Made by a program: the position numbers and the translations under genes
Notes under the pieces: model-generated
What the model was told of the DNA's origin: nothing
What the model saw: the letters and a program-made list of their open reading frames with translations, nothing else
Database searches by the model: none
Part shown: positions 12,370-23,709 of the stretch, one piece after another
Position numbering within the stretch: the first letter of the stretch is position 1
How the letters are laid out: every line of letters begins with the position of its first letter
NCBI RefSeq assembly: GCF_964355755.1
Contig: NC_092674.1
Span: forward strand, 15,011,001-15,075,000
Origin: Antedon mediterranea
Lineage: Eukaryota; Echinodermata; Crinoidea; Comatulida; Antedonidae
DNA length: 64,000 nt
Direction: 5' to 3'

Positions 12370-13380
12370 AATATTCCCTGAATATATAAAACTCATACAA
12401 TTTTTAGGCCTACACAAATTACCAAGAAATATTGCTTACAACATTTTTTTTTTGTATTAAATATGCTTTTTTTTATTCATATTATATTTAAAAGAATCTT
12501 CAATGAAACTGCGTAAAAGTAACACTTTTGAAATACCCTTCATGAGAACTGAACCTTTAACAATATTTTCCTATCCCATATCTGATGAAATTGATATCTG
12601 TGTAATTATTTAGAAATGTTTAGTGTGTAGCGTTTGCTATTTTTTTTTTAATTTTGTCTGTTCTTTGTATTCATTATGTGTAATTTGCCTATATAATATA
12701 AATCATTTTTGTACAAATATTGCAATTCAGCGTTTTATTCTGCAATGTATATTTTTTATATGATTGACTGAATAACGATACCGAATAAATATATTCTGAA
12801 ATGAAGCCTATAATGTAATCCTAAAATATAGTACTGTAGGCCTACACACCGAGGAAGGGCGTTATAGCAAGAAACGTTTCTAATTTCCCAACCGCCAACA
12901 AACGTACTCATACTATATTCAAATAATTCTTCATCTATACACACCACGGTCTCAGCAGTCGCTATCAGTTTTAAATATTGTTTGCTACTCAAGATTACGC
13001 GTTTTAGTTTTATTTATTAGTATGTATGCACCACGTGTAAAACCCCAAAAGGAGATTTATAACATCTTTTATTACGCCTTACTATCATTAAGTTGAGTTC
13101 GGCTTTAACTGTTTAATTTGTCGTCGTTAAATATTATTTTTGTACTAAATTACAGTTGCAATTATTTTCTGAATTTAGTATGAAAGAAGATGCTAAATCA
13201 GAGAACTTGAAATTTGAGGACCCGGAAGAGCAAAATGTGCAATATCTTGCGGTTGATCCAAAGATCGACCATCACAAGTAAAAGTAGTATTTTGCTTACA
13301 TTTGACTTTTCTATTTAATACATTATTTATTACATGCTATATGTTATCTTTATGTTCGATTTAGTATATTTGTGTTTCTT
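12370..13380. other. AT-rich stretch, no gene recognised
   Basis: No supported gene or RNA. A short open stretch at 13180-13281 (MKEDAKSENLK...) ends at a possible GTAAAA donor, and a CCTAG acceptor before 13394 would join it in frame to the LINE start, but that is weak evidence for a real intron. Confidence 0.35.
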
Positions 13381-13393
13381 ATCAACTTCCTAG

Positions 13394-13929
13394 GCATTTT
13401 GACGACGTTCATGTGAGAGGTTCACCTGTTAATCCAAAGATCTTCCAATCTTTAGCTAGTTTTCGCCGAAATAAAAAAAAACAACCTGGCAATAGCCCAT
13501 GTTAATATAAAGAGCCTGTTGGCGAAAATTGACCAACTTCGACTGTACTTATCAAGTCATAGTATACAGATCTTTGCTATAGCGCGGAGACCAAATGCGA
13601 TGATTCAATTGGTAACAACCAGATCATCATCGCAGGGTATAACCAGGGAGTCCTACTTCGTATGGACAGAAATCGTAACGGTGGTGAACTTGTAATGTAT
13701 ATTTCAGATTCCATTGCCTTTAAAGTAAATCACTATAATGATATTAATATATATCTCAGTGAACCTCAGAACCAAGCGTGGTAGCACTCTCACTGTCAAT
13801 ACGTCGTACAAGCCCCTATCAGCCATGGTTTCTTATTACGAGGAACTAAGTCAACTCCTTGAATTGTCGGGAGTCCATAAGAACGACTACATTCTCATTG
13901 GAGATCTAAATACAAACTTATTCTACTAA
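13394..13929 (+). pseudogene. LINE endonuclease-domain fragment
   Basis: Translation gives SLASFRRNKK, a poly-A run where the frame slips, then LAIAHVNIKSLLAKIDQLR and IQIFAI (about 13487-13585), the usual start of a non-LTR retrotransposon AP-type endonuclease. Further on come GYNQGVLLRMDRNRNGGEL and, in another frame, SYYEELSQLLEL...ILIGDLNTNL (about 13825-13920), the IGDLN metal-binding motif of the endonuclease/exonuclease/phosphatase fold. At least two frame breaks. It may or may not be the same copy as the reverse transcriptase fragment that follows. Confidence 0.7.
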
Positions 13930-14162
13930 TTAAAAAATGGAATTTAAATATGGTAACTTTTCAATTTTAATGTGATGTGTGTGTGATCTCAACCTGTAGG
14001 CATGCAACTGAATACCCTCTATAATGTGACTTCACGGCGGTACAAGTGAGAAAATATGATAAAGCTTCTTAATGAGTATGTCCTTTTGGGACATAGCTGG
14101 CTAAAGCCGCGGCGCGAAAATCTGACGGAACATGCGCCAAAGAAACTAAAGATATCCTTCTT

Positions 14163-15075
14163 GAAGAAGTTAACACTTTGAAAAGTTGTATGCCAAAGAG
14201 GACATACATGCAATTGATATTCAAAATTATTTAAATTTAATAGACCTTCCAAAGTTGACACACCTTGAAAAGAGGTCACGTGAAGGAGAATTAACCTCCG
14301 TAGAATGCGAAGAAGCGATACGGAGTATGAAACAAAATAAAGCGCCCGGTACTGATAGTCTCACGGTAGAATTCTATCAGACATTATGGCCCAAGATTGG
14401 CGTATTAGTTTGCAACGCTCTCAATCTATGTTTTAAAATGAATCGCTATCGACTACGCAAAGAATGGGAGTAATTAACCTAATATTTAAAAAAAGGTGAT
14501 CATGAAGACATAAACAATTGTAGACCCATAACCCCTTAAACACTGACTATAAAATTGCCGCCTTCGTTTTAACAAAAAGGCTACAAAATGTTATTAAATT
14601 TAAAACAATTGTGAGCAATGATCAAAAAGGGTATATTAGAGGCCGATTTGGTGATGAAAACATCAGATTAATCGAAGATGTACTTAAATATATGGATACT
14701 AGCAAGTTAACAGGGGCATTATTAAGTTTAAACTTTAGAAAAGCTTTTGACACAGATGACAGAAATTTTCTTGTTAACATTTTGTACCATTTCAATTTTG
14801 AACCGTCTTTTATTGTATGGGTCAGAGTTCTATGTGCTGAAACGGAATGTATTATTTGGAACAATGGATGGTGCTCAAAAAGCTTTAAAATGTTTAGAGG
14901 TATAAGACAAGGTTTTTCTTTATCTGCCCTTCTGTTCATCTTGGTTGCTGAAATTATTGCGTTAAAGATAAAAAATGATAAAATGATTAAAGGTATACTT
15001 TTTACTTCAACTATTAATTATTTTGCTGTTTTCGTTCCGTTCAAGACTTACGGTGTGTGTCTCCAGACGTTGTAA
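14163..15075 (+). pseudogene. L1/Tx1-type LINE reverse transcriptase fragment
   Basis: Blocks in order: LYAKEDIHAIDIQNYL, ECEEAIRSMKQNKAPGTD (about 14306-14355), GVINLIFKKGDHEDINNCRP (frame-shifted near 14470), QKGYIRGRF, LNFRKAFDTD (14730-14760, first catalytic Asp), RGIRQGFSLSALLF (about 14898-14940) and AEIIALKIKND. This order fits L1/Tx1-clade reverse transcriptases. The expected xxDD box is missing: after KGI (about 14995) the match is lost, so the copy is cut off at its 3' side. Frame breaks near 14470 and 14540. Confidence 0.78.
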
Positions 15076-15138
15076 TGACAAAATAGTATTATCCATTACC
15101 GTTGAAATATTTGCATCCTTCGTAATACTTTATCTTGG

Positions 15139-15247
15139 TTTTTAGTCGTGTGCAACGCGACTCTACAGCTCACTATGTCGGTCGGTCGGTCGGTAAACAC
15201 TAACTCAAAGTTGAGCACGCGACTGCAGCCATGTATATGGCCTTGTT
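15139..15247 (+). mobile_element. Internally deleted copy of the GGTC-microsatellite repeat
   Basis: Starts TTTTTAGTCGTGTG, has GACTCTACAGCTCACTATG and (GGTC)n, then jumps to GAGCACGCGACTGCAGCCAT and ends TATATGGCCTTGTT. These are the two ends of the ~715 bp element at 24327-25036 with the middle missing. Confidence 0.8.
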
Positions 15248-15989
15248 AAGTAGTACGTGAAGCCTACCTCGCAGTTTTCCTTTGAGCTTTGGAATTTTCC
15301 GCCGAAGGTCTGTTAAGCCCTCTCCAGAAACGACCATAGATGGTGAACTGAATATGGTAGAAGACTCAGATGGAAAATATAGTTTGTGTTCGGATCCAGA
15401 CGTTGAACAATACAAATATTTGGTTGAAGAAGGAAATAGGAAATTACAGTTTAGGATAGGCAACATTTTTCTGAATTTAGATTAGGTTTTTTTTAAACGA
15501 AATGATTATAAAAGACTGTTTTCTCGGGACTGTACATTTTAAACGTAATATCCTTTAGGCCTATAGTATCCCATTAGCATAGTTCAAGATTTATTTAGAT
15601 TTTCACTCCGATGAAGTGCATACATGGTGACTGCGTTGTTCCATCCAACCTACTATATTTATAGAAAACACAACGAGGACAATTTCACCTGTAGGCTAAG
15701 ACACACAGACCAATGCGATCAAGTTGATTGATAGCCTTGCACAGAAGACATTACATGGGCTATGAGAGGTCTACACAACGTACTATTTTTGGTATCTTTA
15801 TGTATGCCTACATATATCCACAAAACCTACATCTATGTTAACATTGAATATTCTCATCCCTAAGGCGGGATTTTAACGCATTTCTAATAACTAATTAGTT
15901 CCAGATTTTTTGACAATTGTGGGGTAGGAAGGAATAGTGCAGTTTTCCTTGGTCATAATTGTTGGTATCAATATATAAAGCAATGTCAA

Positions 15990-16420
15990 TGATTGTTTAT
16001 TTATTTATTTATTTCATTTCCCAACCAAGATTGAACTTATGGTTCACCACTTACAGGAGGGAACACAGACAAACACGTAGACATACAATAAAAAATATTA
16101 AACTAAACTACTAACAATGTTGCGAAACTTACGGAAATTATTACTAAAGGTATCTATCTAACTCATGGTTTCTTAAAGTAAAAGATTTATAAGTTTGACT
16201 TAATCTATTAATAAAACCATTTTTTAAAACATTTACTCTACAAACAGGAATATGAAACGTAGGATTTTTTCTAAGACGACGACTAGGGACTCTAAGATAA
16301 AAATTACTAACTAAGTTACAGTCAAATAAAGAATTAACACATTTATACAAAAAACAAGACCAAATAAGGTTCTACTGGCTCAGGAGATTTGACATGGAAA
16401 TGAAAATCAGGATTCTGGTT
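15990..16420 (-). pseudogene. LINE 3' end with AAAT-type tail
   Basis: The minus-strand translation from 16350 to 16144 reads LRVPSRRLRKNPTFHIPVCRVNVLKNGFINRLSQTYK, which resembles the C-terminal region of many non-LTR retrotransposon ORF2 proteins. Downstream on that strand the segment ends in a short (AAAT)n run at 16000-16016, a common LINE tail. Clade not determined. Confidence 0.55.
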
Positions 16421-16440
16421 GTGGCTGAATATGTAGCGTA

Positions 16441-17159
16441 AACAAGGCCATATAGATGGCTGTAGTCGCGTGCTCATTAGTGTTTACCGACCGACCGACC
16501 AACCTACCAACTGACCAAAATTACTGAACATGTTTAAAAATGTTTAAATGTTTAAAAACATTTATAATTTTTTAATTTACACGTGCGTAGCCTGTCACTT
16601 TTGATGTGCTCGTATAACATAATTTCGAGTTGAAAAGTGAGTCAAGAAAACAGAAATCGGGCAAAAAGAGTGCGCAATAACATTTAACGCGCAGTGCGCG
16701 CGCAAAAATCTGCGCACTCATGGCAATTTTGTAAACGCTTAAAATTGCCTGAAACGTACTCTTATTTCATCGAAAATAAATTTTGAAAATGTTATGCGCG
16801 CGTACGCATGCGTTACATGCGCTACGCACGTAATTGTATTGCCATATGATGATTTATGCCCTGAAATGTATGAGTACCAAATTTTATTTAATTGTGATTC
16901 ATGGTTGTGAAGATATGATTACAAACGTGATTTCGTTAAATCGTGCGTACACCGCGTAATTTTTTATTGCGCACCGTGAAAACGTAACCACATCGATTCC
17001 TGGCCATAAGGGAATATACTGTGAAAAATTGACTTAGCTAAATTAAACTGATATCAAGATAAGGTCAGAAAGCGATAAAACGCATAGTGATACCAGACCG
17101 ACCGACCGACCGACCGACCGACATAGTGAACTATAGAGTCACGTCCACGCGACTAAAAA
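16441..17159 (-). mobile_element. Full-length GGTC/GACC-microsatellite repeat element (inverted copy)
   Basis: Reads AACAAGGCCATATAGATGG, AGTCGCGTGCTCATTAGTG, (GACC)n, an interior rich in CG words (GCGCGCGCAAAAATCTGCGC; GCGCGCGTACGCATGCG), a second (GACC)n array, and ends with CACGCGACTAAAAA. It is the reverse complement of 24327-25036. It has no coding capacity. The outer end has a short self-complementary AGTCGCGT/ACGCGACT hairpin. Superfamily unknown. Confidence 0.8.
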
Positions 17160-17779
17160 CGGTTATGCAGACGCTGAATGTGCGTAGACTGAGTTTTCGA
17201 AATAGAATTAAAAATAACAGAACTAAAGTTGAGAATTGGATGGATAATTGAAAAATAAAGGTGGATTTTGGTTTACCTGTCAAAATGTTTACAATTACGC
17301 CACATCAGCCCAAGCAGTCTATTGCACTTGCCAACAAGATAATCAATATGAAAAGAAAAACAAAGGAACTATCGATAAAAACACCAAAATCTTTTTTGCG
17401 ATTGCGCCCTATTAATGGGATTGTCATTAATTAAATAATTATGAAATAAAATGTTCTTTTTCAAAGTAATAGTTAAGATATTGCACTTTACTGGATTGAG
17501 GGATATACCCCATAAAGCTGCCCAAGAACATAATTTGTCTAAGTCCACTTGAAGCCTGTCAGCATCCTCAACACTAAACCAATAATTTTGTAACATCATC
17601 AGCAAACATAAGACATCTGGAGTGGGTAAAGAGTTTTTGGAATATAATTGACAAAAAGATTGAAAAGTAGAGGACCAAGAATCGATCCCTAATAAGGGAC
17701 ACCGGAATGAATAGGAAGCCATTTAGAGGATATACCCCCAATGACCACTCTATGGAACCTACCATTAAAGGCCAGGTGC
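16441..17779 (+). repeat. Left arm of a giant inverted repeat
   Basis: About 1339 bp whose reverse complement is at 23710-25037. The arm consists of the GGTC element plus the adjoining LINE fragment. The boundary with the unique interior is at GCCAGGTGC/GGGC. Translated stretches shared by the arms differ by only a few residues. Confidence 0.88.
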
Positions 17780-17995
17780 GGGCAAAACATTTCTATTGAC
17801 CATACATTCCAATAATTAGAAAAAAAATTTATCGATCTATAGTTTCCCCTATGTTTCATAATTTTTGGGATTTTGTTTGTTTTACACGAGCCTGTTGAAA
17901 ATAAGCACTTTCTTATCAGTGGGGGGATCCCCAATGTAAAAGATATTTTAAATAAAACAAATTTTATAGACAAATTTAATAAAAAAAACATCTAC
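17165..17995 (-). pseudogene. LINE reverse transcriptase fragment (CR1/Jockey-like), left copy
   Basis: Minus strand, from about 17900: KIPKIMKHRGNYRSINFFS (RT block 1-2), NGRFHRVVIGGISSKW, SGVP..GSILGPLLF (with a stop and frame slip), FADDV (17600 region, catalytic box), then DADRLQVDLDKLCSWAALWG and LNPVKCNILTITLKK. The 3' end is cut by the GGTC element at 17159. The portion up to 17779 has a near-identical inverted twin at 23710-24320. Confidence 0.75.
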
Positions 17996-18141
17996 TAACT
18001 GGATAAAGCCATTACAAACAAATACTAAACAAGTTGATCATAACGGGTGGTTTCAAAGGCCCAATGCAAAACAACAACGTTAACAATATTATGTATAAAG
18101 GACTCCAACCTTGATAATATTTGTTAAATAAAACTGATTTT

Positions 18142-19413
18142 AAGAGCATCAATTTAAAGTTTAAAACAAGATCAAACATCATGAGGCTCGTAGACAATCC
18201 TGGTCAAAAAATAACACAGGATCATGTAAGATATGTATTACTAAGGAAAAGAAACAGTAAACCACTTTTTGTTTAAATGTCATTCATCAAACTCTGTTAT
18301 TGAAAATAATTTAAGTATATGTATAATTGGGATAATTTTAATTGTGGATCTCAAGAATTATAACACCACTATATGCTAGACAATTTATTCACTGCGAATG
18401 AACATTAGGAAAAATTTTGATTTTATTGTAAAAAATATTTAATGAACTAGATGGTTCCCGAATTCATCAGAGTAAAACAAAATGGCGATTTCAAATGTAT
18501 GTACCGCAGGACAATGTCATTTACAGGAACGATACATAGACACGGTGATTTATGTAGTCAACAGCATCCTGGAGATTACTTTCGAAAGAGAAAGTCACAA
18601 AATGAGTCAACATTTTTAGTCGCGTGGACGCGACTCTATAGTTCACTATGTCGGTCGGTCGGTCGGTCTGTCTGTCGGTCTGGTATCACTATGCGTTTTA
18701 TCGCTTTCTGACCTTATCTTGATATCAGTTTAATCTAGCTAAGTCAATTTTTCACAGTATATTCCTTATGACAATGTCATTTACAAGAGCATCAATTTAA
18801 AGTTTAAAACAAGATCAAACATCATGAGGCTCGTAGACAATCCTGGTCAAAAAATAACACAGGATCATGTAAGATATGTATTACTAAGGAAAAGAAACAG
18901 TAAACCACTTTTTGTTTAAATGTCATTCATCAAACTCTGTTATTGAAAATAATTTAAGTATATGTATAATTGGGATAATTTTAATTGTGGATCTCAAGAA
19001 TTATAACACCACTATATGCTAGACAATTTATTCACTGCGAATGAACATTAGGAAAAATTTTGATTTTATTGTAAAAAATATTTAATGAACTAGATGGTTC
19101 CCGAATTCATCAGAGTAAAACAAAATGGCGATTTCAAATGTATGTACCGCAGGACAATGTCATTTACAGGAACGATACATAGACACGGTGATTTATGTAG
19201 TCAACAGCATCCTGGAGATTACTTTCGAAAGAGAAAGTCACAAAATGAGTCAACATTTTTAGTCGCGTGGACGCGACTCTATAGTTCACTATGTCGGTCG
19301 GTCGGTCGGTCTGTCTGTCGGTCTGGTATCACTATGCGTTTTATCGCTTTCTGACCTTATCTTGATATCAGTTTAATCTAGCTAAGTCAATTTTTCACAG
19401 TATATTCCTTATG
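18142..19413 (+). repeat. 643 bp tandem duplication with junction filler
   Basis: 18142-18770 and 18785-19413 look identical (start AAGAGCATCAATTTAAAG, end TATATTCCTTATG). The 14 bp junction ACAATGTCATTTAC (18771-18784) is itself a copy of sequence within the unit (about 18513), as in template-switching or end-joining repair. Each copy contains the start of a GGTC element (18613-18770; 19256 on). Identity this high means a recent event or an assembly artefact. Confidence 0.9.
18613..18770 (+). mobile_element. Truncated GGTC-repeat element
   Basis: TTTTTAGTCGCGTGG start, (GGTC)n with GTCTGTCTGTC variants, broken at CCTTATG by the tandem-duplication junction. Confidence 0.8.
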
Positions 19414-19638
19414 GCCAGGAATCGATGTGGTTATGTTTTCACGGTGCGCAATAAAAAATTACGCGGTCTACGCACGATTTAACGAAATCACCATGAATCA
19501 CAATTAAATAAAATTTGGTACTCATAAATTTCCGGGCATAAATCATCATATGGCAATACAATTACGTGCGTAGCGCATGTAATGCATGCGTACGCGCGCT
19601 TAAAATTTTCAAAATTTATTTTCGATGAAATAAGAGTA
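19256..19638 (+). mobile_element. 3'-truncated GGTC-repeat element
   Basis: Same start as the preceding copy but continues through the CG-rich interior (GCGTAGCGCATG, CGTACGCGCG) and stops at AATAAGAGTA, where GGCCTACTAG begins. Confidence 0.8.
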
Positions 19639-19659
19639 GGCCTACTAGTCTAGTAGGAA

Positions 19660-20620
19660 ATGGGGGTTCCCATGCACCCCTAAGGTATGTTTTTTTAATG
19701 TGATTTTTTATAATCTCAAGTATGTCTAGTAACCAGATCAGGTTGTTAACATTTTCAAATCGTGTCCCATGGGGTTGTTTTGACCCATTTAGTCGGCCAT
19801 GTTGGTTTTAACAAATTAACATTTTTTCGCATTTCTCAGGAACCAAAGGTCGTAGAAATATAATTTTGGTACCAAAGTACTCAGTATATGTATGTTTGTA
19901 TATGCTGTAATGAAAGTTTTTTGTATACAATTACGGGAAGTATGATTTTTGACCTATGACCTTGCTTTTAAATGGTGTCCATATCTCAAAAACTGGTTGT
20001 CATAGAAACTTTATTTTAGTCTCAAATTATGCAGAATACCAACATTTATATTCATGGTAATGCAAAAGTTTGTCCGAAAATGATCGGAAATGATATTTTT
20101 GACCTTTGACATAATTTCATTTACATTTTTACACAATTTTGTCCATATTTGAGGGCATTAGGAGTTCTTGATAACTAACAGACATAGAAATATAATTTTT
20201 GTGTCAAAGTACTCGCGATATGCATTTTATATTCACACTAATGAAAGTTTTTTTGTGAAAAATGACCGGAAGTAGGACTTTTGACCTATGACCTCAACTT
20301 TAAATATTTTCATTTTCTCAAAAACCAGTTGTCATAGAAACTTGGTTTTAGTCTCAAATTTTTCAGAATACTAATATTTATATTTATGATATTTTTTTAT
20401 CTTTAACATACTCTTTTCTTTTTTGTCAGGAGAAATTCTGTCCGTATTTTGTTAGTATTATCAGTTCTCGATAACTAACAGACATAGAAAAAACATTTTT
20501 GTGCCGATCTTTGTTAGTAACAATACACTAGGATAAATTCGTTGTTTAGTTATCAACATTCCGACCTTTAACCCTATTGAATGATTTTGTAATGATATAC
20601 CTTATCATTTTTAATTTTGA
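19660..20620. repeat. Degenerate tandem array, alternating ~150-190 bp units
   Basis: Recurrent blocks are TCTCA(A/G)(G/A)AACC, GTCATAGAAA, TATAATTTT..T.CCAAAGTACT, a TTATATTCA..(G/C)TAATG block, and TTTTGACCTATGACCT. Four to five units can be followed. It sits directly 3' of the minus-strand gene ending at 20647, as the related array at 10480-11050 sits 3' of the gene ending at 11286. Confidence 0.65.
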
Positions 20621-20646
20621 GATTAATACATACATACATGTATTAA

Positions 20647-23600
20647 TTAATCTTCATTCGAGAGGAGTTCTTCTAGGATGTGACCATCCTCATCTAACTC
20701 TTCCTCGTCCAGCTCCTCAGATGTTTTCTCAATCAGATCAATGAGAGAAGGAGGAAGGACAGCACTTTGTGACCAAATTGGCTCTAATATGTTGTCAGTT
20801 TTCTGCCAGCCTTGTCCTTGGTCATATGGTTTTGGACACCAATAAATCCCTTTATCTGCTCGCTTGAAGATAGCAAGGCGGTGATTGACTCTCTCAACAT
20901 GTGGGACAAGATTATCTCTGCATGGTGGAAGGCGCGAGAGATCCATCTTTGATTTTATAGTCAGTTGCTCATCCTCGCCTACCATTTTCTTGAGCATAAT
21001 GCTGCGTACAGTATTTATCGACTGTTCACGGGAATGACCATACATCAAACATGTAAATGCCTCGATATCATCCATAACTTTCGGACTTACGGACCAGTCA
21101 TCACCTAGTGTTCTGAAGAAAATCATTTTAAAATGAGGACAGAGTACCAAAAATAATAATAACAAAATGATTACTATTAACGCACGAAAGATCATTACCT
21201 GAAGGCAGTTTGGTACTTGGGGTAGTTCTGTAATTTTTTTAATGGTCCAACTTTACCCTTGCCCTTGAATGCACTAGTTACGTCTTCTCCAGTGAACACG
21301 TATAATCCCATTAATGTAGTGCATTTTTCAGCTCCCTGAATTCTTGCTAGTTCACTTACATTCACAATCTTGCGATGTTTACCAGTCCCTGTATCTAGAT
21401 AAATTACTATTGGGATTGACATAGCATGATGAAGTAGGATCATAAATATATATGTGTCAGGCGTCCTCACAACTGCCGATTTATACCCCTTATTGGCAGC
21501 ATATTTAAGGTACAACACAACTCTGGTGTCAGTCTCCTCTTGATGGAACACATCATTACCATCACCAGTAATGATTTGTGGAGTAAGGAATGTAGAAATT
21601 TCATCTACAGCTTTCACCAGTGCTGTTTCAAGTTCTAAGCTGAAGTCGTATGTCTCACAATGACCCAACCTATTCAGAATAGTTGTCAATTGCTTACTGC
21701 GATAGAGATGTCTAATTGTGGTACTAAGGAGTATGTGCTTCGGCAACTTCCACTCGCCTTTTGTCACAGCACGGCATATATCCTAAAATAAATCAATATA
21801 TATATATGACAATATATGCATCAATGTATTGTGTAATTTTAAATATGCGTCGTGTACAAATAACATACCAATAAACTGTCGCAGAAGGCTTTCAAAGAAC
21901 ATTCAGTTATGATAACTGTTACGTACTGTAAATTTGTAAGAATAAATTTAAATGTGTCATACCTGGCCAATAGAAAGCACAATACGTCTTGTCTTTTCAT
22001 TCATGTTCTGCATGTTTTCATCATTAGATATAAGTATACTCAAAAAGCTCAAAAGATTTGGTGGAAGAAGTTTATCGGCTGCGTTGATTTCTAAATCACT
22101 TGCTGTAGGTGGCCACGGAAATGGCTTCATTTCTTTAAAACCTTGTTGTACAGAATTTTGAAGTTGCATCGCCATATTTTCATACTGGTTTTTCAATCCC
22201 AGTTTAGGCCTATATGCATAACTCACTGCATTAGCGACAGACAGATTTTTGCTAAAAACAACATTATAAGTAATACACCCCTTATCACCTGGGTTAACAT
22301 TTGTAATAGTAATGCATTTGCTTATATGGTGGTTCTCTAACTGTGCCTTGAGTTTCTCACTTCTATACTCTGGATTAGGGAATCATTTTCTCTAACTCTT
22401 TGACATAGATATCACGAAGTGATGACAATAGCATGACTTCTTGCTGCCCAATTACATGTTCTTGAATAAAATAAATTACATACGTCAATGCATTTAAGCG
22501 GGCCTCACCTTTAAGACCATTATCATTATCCACATTCAACGACTGGATGTATTTTACATACTTTAGGTTGAATTTTTTTCTGCATGATTGGTGGAAATTG
22601 GCGTCACGGGCAAACAGGTCTTCACCTTGCACTAAGCAATGTAGGTCTGTAATAAATTACCATTCCCTAACATATAGAGTAACATAGTATTTACATGAAC
22701 ATTCTAGAATAAGATGGTTTGATTTAAGAAACCATGTATAATTAATAAGAACAATCAAGAACATTCCAGAAGTGCTATTAATAGAAACTGTAATCATGTA
22801 ATAATGAGAAGTATAAAGAATGATCTAGAAGGATAGGAGCATCTTGTATATAAAGGGATGTAAACTATTGTAAGGTTGTTGGATTAGAGGTTGGATATTA
22901 TATTGTAAAGTTATTGTGAAACTGTTGTTTAAAGTGCTTACTGGATTGTTGAAAGTTGAAGTTGATTGAAATTAAAGCTTTATTTTTGAGTTATTTTACA
23001 ACTTTGTGGATGTTGTGTGTATACTTTTATGTCACAAGGGAGTTCCTAAAGTATTTTCAACCGCTCGGAAACATACGTGAGAGGAGTTCGTGACATAATT
23101 TGGTGGCAGCGGTTATTTCGATCTACTGTTCGACTTAACTGTGTATTTATCTACGGTTGTGATATTTTGTGGTAGCAGTTTGATCTACTGTATTTTGCCA
23201 TAGATTGGTGGCTGTTTTAGGATCAACTGTACTTTTAAAACATACGTGAGAGGAGTTCGTGACAAGGTCATGCATTCCTAGTGCAAGTGACCGAGGCTCA
23301 ATTTGTTTCCATGTGGGATCTTTAAATACACCATTTTCAGTTTTATAAACAGGAAACTTGATGCACCTTTCAGTCTTTCTAGACACTTTCAATTCAAGTT
23401 TATTACAAAAAATACACTCTGGTGGAAACAAACTGTTCGTAGTTGATGGTTGTTTACGATTTGAGCGGGAATTTTGAGCTACACTAGATGTTGCACTACA
23501 TTTTAAACGATGTTGGTTAATAATAAAGCGTTGGTAGCAACCACGATGATAACCAATTACATTCAAATCAGTATTTTCGAGATTCTCTGGAATACCTTTA

Positions 23601-23709
23601 CAGACATCCTCCATACGATAACGAGAATCATAAGGTTCGGTAAGTCGTTTGTCACGAATACTATGTAGCTGATTCAACTTCTCTGAGGCTGATCCCTTGA
23701 TATCAGTGA
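20647..23709 (-). pseudogene. HEEADTR-family gene with introns, LTR insertion and lost core
   Basis: Minus strand. The first exon part (23709-23265) holds CIFCNKLEL and RSLALGMHD; an LTR element (22648-23264) interrupts it; the frame resumes with LVQGEDLFARDANFHQSCRK (zinc-like H/C block). One frame change near 22380. Intron 21783-21962 (GTATGA...TTTTAG) joins LSIGQ to DICRAVTKGEWKLPKH. The next exon carries HQEETDTR, RTPDTY and GEDVTSAFKGKGK. Intron 21113-21198 (GTAATG...CTTCAG, phase 2) leads to the last exon, ending in an acidic tail at 20647. Compared with the copy at 40324-45458, the DDE-like core and the VFD part of the nuclease are missing between PQII and HQEETDTR, the second DxD Asp is Tyr, and the CXC tail is absent. 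The 5' end is cut by the inverted-repeat arm at 23710. Confidence 0.75.
22648..23264 (+). mobile_element. Short LTR-retrotransposon remnant with 5 bp target duplication
   Basis: A 448 bp LTR (22648-23095) starts TGTAATAAATTACC and ends GAGTTCGTGACA. It is followed by TAATTTGGTGGCAGCGG, a primer-binding-site-like leader, and about 140 bp later by only the last 26 bp of a second LTR (23239-23264). AGGTC flanks both sides (22643-22647; 23265-23269). Removing the element and one AGGTC restores the surrounding gene's reading frame, so the insertion is well supported. The body and most of the 3' LTR are deleted; no coding sequence remains. Confidence 0.88.

Noticed and set aside
15282-15485. 67-codon open frame ending LQFRIGNIFLNLD
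   Set aside because: Looks acidic and somewhat protein-like, but I recognise no family and see no splice context.
18451-19354. Two identical 86-codon open frames
   Set aside because: They run through the start of a GGTC microsatellite element and are simply the tandem duplication; composition is not coding-like.
23147-23264. Coding continuation of the gene past residue MHDL
   Set aside because: That part lies in the LTR remnant; the true continuation is beyond the insertion.
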